Below, piece after piece: positions 1 through 5,323 of a stretch of DNA of 13,041 bases. The translations under genes and the position numbers were made by a program. A model generated the notes under the pieces. It ran no database searches and was not told the origin of the DNA. It saw only the letters and a program-made list of their open reading frames with translations. Numbering within the stretch: position 1 is the stretch's first letter; every line of letters begins with the position of its first letter. The stretch comes from Actinomycetes bacterium (GTDB taxonomy: Bacteria > Actinomycetota > Acidimicrobiia > Acidimicrobiales > Ilumatobacteraceae): contig JAEZFY010000119.1 in NCBI GenBank assembly GCA_023417265.1, positions 1 to 13,041 of the forward strand, written 5' to 3'.

Positions 1-178
1 GGGGGGGCGGCGCGCCCCCCCCCGGCGCCGGCGGCGGGGGCCCGACGATGTGGGCGAGGTACGCCGCCGTGGTGCCGACCTGGTCGGCGAGCTGGGCGGC
101 GCGCCAGCGGCGCCCGTCGGTGAGCGCGGTGAGGGTGCGCAGCGTCAGATCGGTGCGCGGCTTGAGCCCCAACTTCAT
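1..178 (-). CDS. Rrf2-family transcriptional regulator, NsrR-like (partial, N-terminus only)
   Basis: Read from the ATG at 178 towards the left edge, 59 codons are visible. They begin MKLGLKPRTDLTLRTLTAL and continue with a winged-helix pattern (RRWRAAQLADQVGTTAAYLAHIV). This is the N-terminal helix-turn-helix of the Rrf2 family, whose members NsrR and IscR sense nitric oxide or iron-sulfur status. An AGGAG ribosome site lies at 185-189, six bases before the start. The cysteines that would show an iron-sulfur cluster lie beyond the edge, so NsrR rather than another Rrf2 member is inferred from the divergent RIC/hemerythrin operon. After about residue 45 the frame turns into a Pro/Gly run that does not resemble the family (expected: a second helix, then a Gly-rich wing). 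That part is G/C homopolymer sequence and may be faulty. Confidence 0.75.
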   Translation of the reverse strand, partial: MKLGLKPRTDLTLRTLTALTDGRRWRAAQLADQVGTTAAYLAHIVGPPPPAPGGGAPPP

Positions 179-368
179 GCGTGACTCCTGAACGTCATTC
201 TTGAATCCTGCTGTCATAGATTGCCGATCAGTAGGGCCGAACGGCCCACACGGCGACGTCGGGACCTTCGTCACTAGTTCTGCTACGTACTAGAAATATT
301 CAGGTCGCATCGTTACGGTGGCCGTCAGCGCACCGGACCCGGTGCCTCCCGACTTGGAAGTAGGCGAC
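179..368. promoter_or_regulatory. Divergent promoter region between Rrf2-like regulator and RIC operon
   Basis: This gap is clearly less GC-rich than its surroundings. For the leftward gene a TATGAC -10-like box reads on the minus strand at 218-213. For the rightward operon the AT-rich stretch at 289-300 is the likely -10 zone. Candidate operator elements are ATTC-TT-GAAT at 197-206, the ACTAGT palindrome at 273-278 with a second ACTAG at 289-293, and TTCT/AGAA arms at 278-281 and 292-295. NsrR-type proteins usually control an adjacent hmp, ytfE or hcp gene through such a site. The exact operator here is a guess. Confidence 0.45.
356..360 (+). promoter_or_regulatory. Ribosome binding site GGAAG deciding the RIC start
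   Basis: GGAAG lies eight bases before the ATG at 369. The alternative in-frame GTG at 318 has no comparable site. The protein read from 369 begins directly with the HMA-like fold, which supports the shorter form. Confidence 0.5.
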
Positions 369-1367
369 ATGCACACCTCACTGCGGATCGATGGGGCCAA
401 CTGCCCGACCTGTTTCAATCAGACGCTCGACGAGCTGGCCACGCTGGAGGGCGTACACGACGTCCACGGCTCGTTCGCCGGTCCGTGCATCGAGGTCGAG
501 CACGAATGCTCCGTCGACGCGATCTCGGCCGCCGTGCGCAACCGGCTGCACGGCATCGAGATGTTCGCCAACGAGATCCGCATGGTGCCGCTCGAGCCGG
601 TCGCCGAGCCCACCGCTTGCGTCCATCACAACGAGCCGGCAAGCGCCCCGGCCGCGGCACCGCAGATCGACCCATCGATGACGCTCGGCGACATCGTCAC
701 GCTCCGCCCGGGGCTGGCAGTCGAGCTCGAACGGCACGGGCTCGACTTCTGCTGCCACGGCGGACGCACGCTCGCCGCCGCGGCAGACGAGGCCGGCCTC
801 GACGCCGAATGGCTCGCGGCCGCGCTCTCGGGTGTCGGGGGCGACGCGGCGCCCGCCGACTGGGCGACCCTGACCCCGGTCGAGCTCGCCGAGCACATCG
901 AGCAGGTCCACCACACCTACCTGTGGGCCGCGCTGCCGCGAATCGACGCGCTGGTCGACAAGATCGTCCACGTCCACGGGGGCCGGCACCCCGAGCTGGC
1001 CACCGTGCAAACCCTGTTCCGCGCACTCCGGGCCGATCTCGAACCCCATCTCGTCAGCGAGGAGCAACGGGTGTTCCCGCTGATCCGCGAGTTGGCCAGC
1101 GACCCCGACCCGGCCCGAGTGGCGACGGCCACGGCACAGATCGACGAGCTCACCCGCGAGCACGACACGGTCGGCGACCTGCTCGAACAGCTGCGCCAAG
1201 TCACCTCCGCGTACGTGCCGCCCGCCGACGGGTGCGCCACCTACACGGCGGCGTACGCAGCCCTCGCCGAGCTCGAAGCCGACACGCACCTGCACGTCCA
1301 CAAGGAGAACAACGTGCTCTTCCCGGCCGTTCTCGCCGAGCGCAGCGTGCCGGCCGGCACCGTCTGA
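369..1367 (+). CDS. Iron-sulfur cluster repair di-iron protein (RIC/YtfE/ScdA type) with N-terminal HMA-like domain
   Basis: The protein has 332 residues from ATG 369; GTG 318 would add 17. Domain 1 (about 1-75) is a heavy-metal-associated-like fold with the metal motif CPTC (Cys12, Cys15). Domain 2 (about 113-160) is the ScdA_N/DUF542 module with its hallmark FCCHGG at 127-132. Domain 3 (about 170-325) is a hemerythrin bundle with EHIEQVHH from 175, a His-x3-Glu in LEPHLVSEE, REHD, and a final HVHKENNVLFP. RIC proteins repair iron-sulfur clusters damaged by nitric oxide or peroxide and may deliver iron from the di-iron site; they are cytoplasmic. YtfE and ScdA are about 220 residues, so the N-terminal domain is an addition. 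It leads an operon, eight bases ahead of the next gene. The family call is firm; the metal bound by domain 1 is unknown. Confidence 0.88.
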   Translation: MHTSLRIDGANCPTCFNQTLDELATLEGVHDVHGSFAGPCIEVEHECSVDAISAAVRNRLHGIEMFANEIRMVPLEPVAEPTACVHHNEPASAPAAAPQIDPSMTLGDIVTLRPGLAVELERHGLDFCCHGGRTLAAAADEAGLDAEWLAAALSGVGGDAAPADWATLTPVELAEHIEQVHHTYLWAALPRIDALVDKIVHVHGGRHPELATVQTLFRALRADLEPHLVSEEQRVFPLIRELASDPDPARVATATAQIDELTREHDTVGDLLEQLRQVTSAYVPPADGCATYTAAYAALAELEADTHLHVHKENNVLFPAVLAERSVPAGTV

Positions 1368-1375
1368 CTGCCGGC

Positions 1376-2581
1376 ATGCACGACGCGCGCCAAGCGGCCG
1401 GCCGCGGTGCACCCGGGCGGGTCGCCGAGGCGCACGCCCAGTGCCGCCGCGGCCTGTTGGTCGCGGCGGGCTTCCTCGTGGCCGCTGTGCTGGCGGCCGT
1501 CACCGGTGTGGGGGCGGGGGCGTGGCTGCCGTTGCACCTGTTCGTCGTCGGCGCCCTGCTGAGCGCCGTGTCGGCAACCACCCAGATGCTCGCCGTGACG
1601 TGGTCGGCCGCACCGCCGCCGCACCGCCCCATCGCCGCCGCCCAACGATGGCTGCTCGCGCTCGGCACGGTCGCCCTGGTGGTGGGCCGCGAGCGTGGGC
1701 ACGAGCCACTGCTCGCCGTTGGCGGGGCGGCGGTGATCGCGGCCTGTCTCGTGCTCGCCGGAATCCTGATCGGCGTCCATCGCCAGGCGGTGACGCCGCG
1801 CTTCCGGCCGGCGATCGAGGCCTACGTGTCGGCGGTGCTGGCCGGCGCGTTCGGCATGTCGATCGGCATCATCCTCGGTACGGGCAACGGGGGAGTGCGT
1901 GCGCTGCAGCTGCGCGACGTGCATCTCGTGCTCAACGTGTTCGGCTTGATCGGGTTGGTGATCGCCGGCACGCTGCCGTTCTTCGCGGCCACGCAGGTGC
2001 GCGCCAAGATGTCGCCGCGGGCCACCCCGGTCGTGCTGCGGACGGTGTTCGTGGCGCTGGCGGCCGCCACCGCGACCGCCGCGATCGGGCACCTCGCCGA
2101 GCACCGCGGCGTGGCTGCGGCCGGGATGCTGGCCTACGTGCTCGGGTTGGCAGCGATCCTCGCCGTGCTCCCGATCTACTCGGCGAGCCGGCTCCGTTGG
2201 GCCGGCGCCCGGCTCGTGCAACTCGTCGCCGGGGTCGTCTGGTGGGCGGCGATGGCTGTCGCGCTCGTCATCGTCGACGTCCGGATGGTCGACGACCGGC
2301 CGGTGCTGCGCGCCCTGGTGGTCGGTGGGTTCGCACAGATCCTCGTCGCCTCGTTGGCGTACCTCGGCCCCGTGCTTCGCGGCGGCGGCCATCAACGGCT
2401 GACCGCTGGATTCGCGCTCACCCGCTCGTGGCTGTCGGTCGTCGCCGGCAACGCCGCCGCGGTGGCCGCGCTCGTCGACCACCGCCGCGCCCTGGGTGTG
2501 GCGCTGATCGTCTGGATCGCCGACGTCGCCGTCCGCGGCGCCCGGCTCCTGCTCCCCGAGAGGATCTCCGCCCATGTGTGA
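1376..2581 (+). CDS. Polytopic membrane protein, NnrS / heme-copper-oxidase-like
   Basis: This 401-residue protein has about twelve hydrophobic segments, spread from residue 27 to the C-terminus. Conspicuous features are a Trp-Leu-Pro-Leu-His-Leu-Phe start to segment 2 (His54), and DVHLVLNVFGLIGLVIAGTL, where His and Asn sit at a helix start. Twelve helices with membrane histidines recall NnrS and the catalytic subunits of heme-copper oxidases. The nearest pattern I recall is the membrane part found in actinobacterial multicopper oxidase and NnrS-like proteins. NnrS is a haem- and copper-containing membrane protein made in response to nitric oxide, which fits the operon. ATG 1376 has no clear ribosome site, and being eight bases after the RIC stop it probably depends on translational coupling. 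The 3' end overlaps the hemerythrin gene by eight bases (ATGTGTGA). The membrane-protein call is safe; the NnrS link is moderate. Confidence 0.7.
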   Translation: MHDARQAAGRGAPGRVAEAHAQCRRGLLVAAGFLVAAVLAAVTGVGAGAWLPLHLFVVGALLSAVSATTQMLAVTWSAAPPPHRPIAAAQRWLLALGTVALVVGRERGHEPLLAVGGAAVIAACLVLAGILIGVHRQAVTPRFRPAIEAYVSAVLAGAFGMSIGIILGTGNGGVRALQLRDVHLVLNVFGLIGLVIAGTLPFFAATQVRAKMSPRATPVVLRTVFVALAAATATAAIGHLAEHRGVAAAGMLAYVLGLAAILAVLPIYSASRLRWAGARLVQLVAGVVWWAAMAVALVIVDVRMVDDRPVLRALVVGGFAQILVASLAYLGPVLRGGGHQRLTAGFALTRSWLSVVAGNAAAVAALVDHRRALGVALIVWIADVAVRGARLLLPERISAHV

Positions 2582-3032
2582 TTACTGCAGTTGCCGCCGC
2601 AGCGGCCCGACCGCCGAGCTGGCGGCCGAGCACGTACGCCTCGGCGAGCTCGCCGACAAGCTCCACGACGCGCTCCACGGCGGGGCCGACCCGGCGCCGC
2701 TCTTCACCGACTTCGTCCGCCTGCTGCAGATGCACGCAGCCAAAGAAGAGGTGGGCCTGTTCGTCCACGCCAAGTCGTCGACCCCGCTCGGGCCGCAGAT
2801 CGAGGCGCTCTGCCGCGAGCACGACGACCTCCACCGCTGGCTCGCCGACGGCGCCCACGGCGCCGACGTCCCCGCCGCCTTGCGCTTGTTGGCGACCCAC
2901 ATCGACGACGAGGAATACGACCTGTTCCCGCACATCATCCACGCCCTCGACCCGGAGCAGTGGGAGGAGATCGAGCTCGCCCACCGCGCCGTCGAGGCCG
3001 TCTGGGACACCGCCGCGGCAACCCAACCATGA
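2574..3032 (+). CDS. Hemerythrin domain protein with N-terminal CxxCxC
   Basis: The protein is 152 residues, essentially one four-helix hemerythrin bundle. Di-iron ligands can be placed at His20, His54-x3-Glu58, His83 and His109-x3-Glu113, the normal order for the family. The first residues, MCDYCSCR, place Cys at 2, 5 and 7, which could bind a metal or be a redox switch. Bacterial hemerythrin-like proteins bind O2 or NO, or act in iron and peroxide handling. The start codon lies inside the end of the upstream membrane gene (overlap ATGTGTGA), with GAGAGGA about ten bases ahead, so the two are translationally coupled. Its place beside a RIC protein suggests work in the same NO or iron-sulfur damage response. 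Cytoplasmic: there is no signal peptide or membrane helix. Confidence 0.88.
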   Translation: MCDYCSCRRSGPTAELAAEHVRLGELADKLHDALHGGADPAPLFTDFVRLLQMHAAKEEVGLFVHAKSSTPLGPQIEALCREHDDLHRWLADGAHGADVPAALRLLATHIDDEEYDLFPHIIHALDPEQWEEIELAHRAVEAVWDTAAATQP

Positions 3033-3046
3033 TCAGATGAGCGGCG

Positions 3047-3505
3047 ATGGCGAGCTACTACGTCTTCCTCAGCCTGCACATCCTCGGCGCCGCGGTGTGG
3101 GCCGGCGGGCACCTCGTGCTCGCCGTGACGATCCTGCCAGGCGCACTGCGCGAGCGTCGTGCAGCAACGGTGAGCGAGTTCGAGCAACGCTTCGAACGGG
3201 TCGGACTGCCGGCGCTCGGTGTCCAGGTCGTGACCGGCATCTGGCTCGCCGAACGGCTGCTCGGTGCCCCTGGCAACTGGTTCGCCGGTGACGCCCTCGC
3301 CCGCACCGTGCAGGTCAAGCTCGGGCTGCTCGCGCTGACGCTTGCGCTCGCGGTGCACGCCCGGTTCCGGGTGATTCCGAAGCTCGCCGACGACACGCTG
3401 CCGACGCTTGCGTGGCACATCCGGATCGTCACGCTGGCGGCCGTGCTGTTCGTGCTCGCCGGGGCGAGCATCCGGCTCGGCGGCTACCCCGTGTTCGACC
3501 GCTGA
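3047..3505 (+). CDS. CopD-family-like four-helix membrane protein
   Basis: The protein has 152 residues and four predicted membrane helices (about 4-27, 53-72, 87-106, 124-146). Histidines sit near helix ends: His11 and His22 in helix 1 (SLHILGAAVWAGGHL), then VHARF at the end of helix 3 and WHIRI before helix 4. This is the layout of CopD/PF05425-like and related small haem-binding membrane proteins, often found near copper or NO genes. A role in copper uptake or membrane electron transfer is possible. It follows the hemerythrin gene by 14 bases and closes the operon. The call rests on pattern memory, not on alignment; a generic DUF2269-like membrane protein is the main alternative. Confidence 0.72.
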   Translation: MASYYVFLSLHILGAAVWAGGHLVLAVTILPGALRERRAATVSEFEQRFERVGLPALGVQVVTGIWLAERLLGAPGNWFAGDALARTVQVKLGLLALTLALAVHARFRVIPKLADDTLPTLAWHIRIVTLAAVLFVLAGASIRLGGYPVFDR

Positions 3506-3506
3506 C

Positions 3507-3521
3507 GGGCGCGCGCCGCCC
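3507..3521. terminator. Possible shared terminator between convergent genes
   Basis: GGGCG and CGCCC arms around a five-base CGCGC loop fill the 18-base gap between two convergent stop codons. There is no U-run on either side, so termination is a guess from position and structure. Confidence 0.35.
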
Positions 3522-3523
3522 TG

Positions 3524-4000
3524 TCAGAGGGCGACGTCGCCGTGTTCGCCGGAGTCCTCCGGGTCGCCGAGCTTGGCCTTCACCATCGCCACGAGGCTGC
3601 CGAGCCGACCCGACGGCGACGCCCAGTAGCGGCCGCGATCGCCGGTGATCCGCAGCACCGCGATGCCGGGCGTGTCGCGGCCTTCGTCGAAGAACGCCCC
3701 GGCCGCAGGGTTCCACAGTTCGTCGATCAACGCCGGGTCGGTCGACAGGGCGAGCGTGCCGCGCAGCGACGCCCACGTGTTCTCGCGGGCGTCGCTCATC
3801 GTGACGTAGGCGACGTCGCCGTCGGTCAGCGCGGCCACCCACTGCTCGTTGGTGTCGAGCAGCATGTCGATCGTGTCGCCGTCGATTCGGGCGACGGTCA
3901 TCGGCCGGAACTCGAGACCGGCCGCGTCGGTGCCGACCATCACGGTCGTGCCACCCTTCATCAGCTCGTGCAGCGGCCGGGGTGCGTCGTCGTGATCCAT
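3524..4000 (-). CDS. Pyridoxamine 5'-phosphate oxidase-like general stress protein (FMN split barrel)
   Basis: The protein is 158 residues, starting MDHDDAPRPLHELMKGGTTV. The split-barrel pattern is visible: a first strand with TVMVGT, then LEFRPMTV (Arg32-Pro33-Met34), IDMLLDTNEQWVAAL, YVTMSDARENTWASLRG, then the LWNPAAGAFFDEG and YWASPSG segments typical of the general stress protein 26 branch (PF16242-like). These small cytoplasmic proteins bind FMN, FAD or F420, and their reactions are mostly unproved. A TAGTGC -10-like box ends six bases before the ATG, and no Shine-Dalgarno is evident, so the mRNA may be leaderless. The gene runs in the same direction as the SurE-like gene 52 bases upstream, but the own -10 box suggests separate transcription. 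Confidence 0.82.
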   Translation of the reverse strand: MDHDDAPRPLHELMKGGTTVMVGTDAAGLEFRPMTVARIDGDTIDMLLDTNEQWVAALTDGDVAYVTMSDARENTWASLRGTLALSTDPALIDELWNPAAGAFFDEGRDTPGIAVLRITGDRGRYWASPSGRLGSLVAMVKAKLGDPEDSGEHGDVAL

Positions 4001-4006
4001 ACCGCG

Positions 4007-4012
4007 GCACTA
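4007..4012 (-). promoter_or_regulatory. -10-like box (TAGTGC) of the split-barrel gene
   Basis: On the minus strand TAGTGC is followed by six bases and then the ATG at 4000. This is the spacing expected if transcription begins at the start codon. The last base departs from the TAnnnT consensus and no -35 is obvious. Confidence 0.35.
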
Positions 4013-4052
4013 CCCGCGCGCCACGACGACGACACCCCGGGCCCGCTCCGAG

Positions 4053-5195
4053 TTAGGGGTGCGGCGGGACGACCACCGGCGGGTTGCCGGGCGGGCGCGG
4101 CGCCTGGACCGGGCTGGCGAAGCCGGCCTGGACGACGGCTTGCACGGCCGCCGAGCCCGCCGGCGCACCCGCCGAGCGGTTGACGCTCACCGCACTGATC
4201 GAGATCTTGCCGGACGAGTACACGGCGCTGTCCGAACCGGGCTCGGCACTGCCGCAGCGCGGCCCGGGCGGGCATGCTCCGAACACGGACATGAAGCTGA
4301 GGTCGCCGTCACGGGTGTAGCTGGTGGCGGTCGGGGCGAGCTGGGCGACGTTCGTCCACACCGCGTCGGTGATCGGTGCCCGGTCGGTGCGCGGATAGTT
4401 GACGTTGAGCACGTAGTCGGCGGGTAGCAGGTCGTTGGCCGCGAGCAAACCGACGAACCCGGCCGACCACGTCGCCGCAGCCTGGGCGTTGGCGCCCCAG
4501 TTGCCGCTCGAACTGGCGCTGATCGCGATCGACGGCACGCCGAGGCTCGACCCGATCGTTGCCGCGCCCACGGTGCCGGACACGTTGACGTTGAGGCCGT
4601 CGTTGCCACCGCGGTTGACGCCGGCGATGATCAGGTCGGGCCCGTCCGTCCAGCCGAGGAGTTGTTGCACGGCGGCGGTCGCACCGAGCGTCACCGCATC
4701 GGCCGGGCTGAGTGTCGTCGACTCCGGCCCGCACGGCGGTGGCGCTGTCGCCGACGTGAGGCAGGCGCCCCACACCGCGCCGGCCGACGGGGCGCCGAGG
4801 CAATCGTCGGTGTAGGCGCCGTCGATCGCCGGCTCGGTGAGGGTGAAGCGCGTCGACGCCGAGCCGTAGGTGATCGAGGCCGAAGCGCCGCTGCGATCGA
4901 ACCACGGGCCGACCACGGCCACGTCGGCACCGCCCGCGCAGAGCGCCTTGCGCAGCTCGTACAAGCCCTGGCTGCTCTGGCCGGGCTGGACCCCGTCGTC
5001 GTTGGACAGCAGAATCCGGAGACCCTCGACCGAGCCGGGGGCGATCCGGATCGGCTTGGCCCCGCGGCCTTCCGGGGCGGGTCCACCGGCGGCGACGTTC
5101 GAGGCCAGCACGCCCGACAGGGCGACGGCGACGAGCGCGATCCGACGCCGGCGGCGGGCGCGTTCGGGCCGGGGGGTTCCGGTGCAAGGGGGCAT
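4053..5195 (-). CDS. Exported SurE-like 5'/3'-nucleotidase
   Basis: The protein is 380 residues. The N-terminus has an Arg-rich stretch (12-18) and a hydrophobic segment (19-36, ending NVAAGG), a signal peptide. The SurE fold starts at about 59 with RILLSNDDG (62-68), the metal-binding Asp pair being Asp66-Asp67. The conserved GVNRGGN with Asn194 and Asn198 follows, then SGTVGAATIGSSLGVPSIAIS. SurE enzymes remove phosphate from nucleoside monophosphates and need a divalent metal. The cytoplasmic form is about 250 residues, so this one is longer: it has a Cys-containing insert near 130-155 and a Pro-rich tail. It probably acts outside the membrane, in phosphate or nucleotide scavenging. GGAG lies seven bases before the ATG. 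The family call is firm, the location likely. Confidence 0.85.
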   Translation of the reverse strand: MPPCTGTPRPERARRRRRIALVAVALSGVLASNVAAGGPAPEGRGAKPIRIAPGSVEGLRILLSNDDGVQPGQSSQGLYELRKALCAGGADVAVVGPWFDRSGASASITYGSASTRFTLTEPAIDGAYTDDCLGAPSAGAVWGACLTSATAPPPCGPESTTLSPADAVTLGATAAVQQLLGWTDGPDLIIAGVNRGGNDGLNVNVSGTVGAATIGSSLGVPSIAISASSSGNWGANAQAAATWSAGFVGLLAANDLLPADYVLNVNYPRTDRAPITDAVWTNVAQLAPTATSYTRDGDLSFMSVFGACPPGPRCGSAEPGSDSAVYSSGKISISAVSVNRSAGAPAGSAAVQAVVQAGFASPVQAPRPPGNPPVVVPPHP

Positions 5196-5206
5196 GTCGA
5201 CTCCGT

Positions 5207-5212
5207 TCAGTA
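5207..5212 (-). promoter_or_regulatory. -10-like box (TACTGA) of the SurE-like gene
   Basis: Read on the minus strand, TACTGA lies eleven bases before the ATG at 5195 and directly touches the palindrome at 5213-5229. It is a weak match to the consensus, supported mainly by position. Confidence 0.3.
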
Positions 5213-5229
5213 GGTCTGATGGTCAGACC
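5213..5229. promoter_or_regulatory. Perfect palindrome GGTCTGA-TGG-TCAGACC, candidate operator
   Basis: Seven-base arms are separated by three bases. A second palindrome, TGGTCAGACCA (5220-5230), overlaps it; the TGGT-N3-ACCA form is typical of FadR/GntR-type operators. It lies 18 bases upstream of the SurE-like start and about 95 bases before the HTH-ATPase start, in the gap between these divergent genes, so it most likely controls the SurE-like gene. Confidence 0.6.
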
Positions 5230-5310
5230 AACCGTAGCCCACCCGCCGCATGCCCCGATCACGCTGGTCGCGGCCCGCGCGGCGCGCCGCTCGGGGGAAT
5301 TCGGCCGATC

Positions 5311-5316
5311 TACACT
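5311..5316 (+). promoter_or_regulatory. -10 box TACACT, leaderless promoter of the HTH-ATPase gene
   Basis: TACACT fits TAnnnT and is followed by seven bases and the GTG at 5324, so the first transcribed base would be about the start codon. No -35 box is evident. Confidence 0.5.
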
Positions 5317-5323
5317 CCGCTGG

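Noticed and set aside
1241..2575. Long open frame on the minus strand opposite the RIC end and NnrS-like gene
   Set aside because: It is rich in Gly, Arg, His and Asp with no domain pattern, and it mirrors the GC-biased codons of the plus-strand membrane protein. It is a shadow frame.
1441..3291. 616-codon plus-strand frame spanning the membrane, hemerythrin and CopD-like genes
   Set aside because: The translation is mostly Arg, Pro, Gly and Ala and crosses three well-supported genes in another frame.
5279..5290. 12-bp palindrome GCGGCG-CGCCGC before the HTH-ATPase gene
   Set aside because: It is pure G/C in a GC-rich tract, with no useful relation to the -10 box, so likely chance.
5219..5323. 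Upstream ATG extension of the HTH-ATPase protein
   Set aside because: It would make the palindrome and -10 box coding, adds no domain, and the HTH pattern begins right after GTG 5324.
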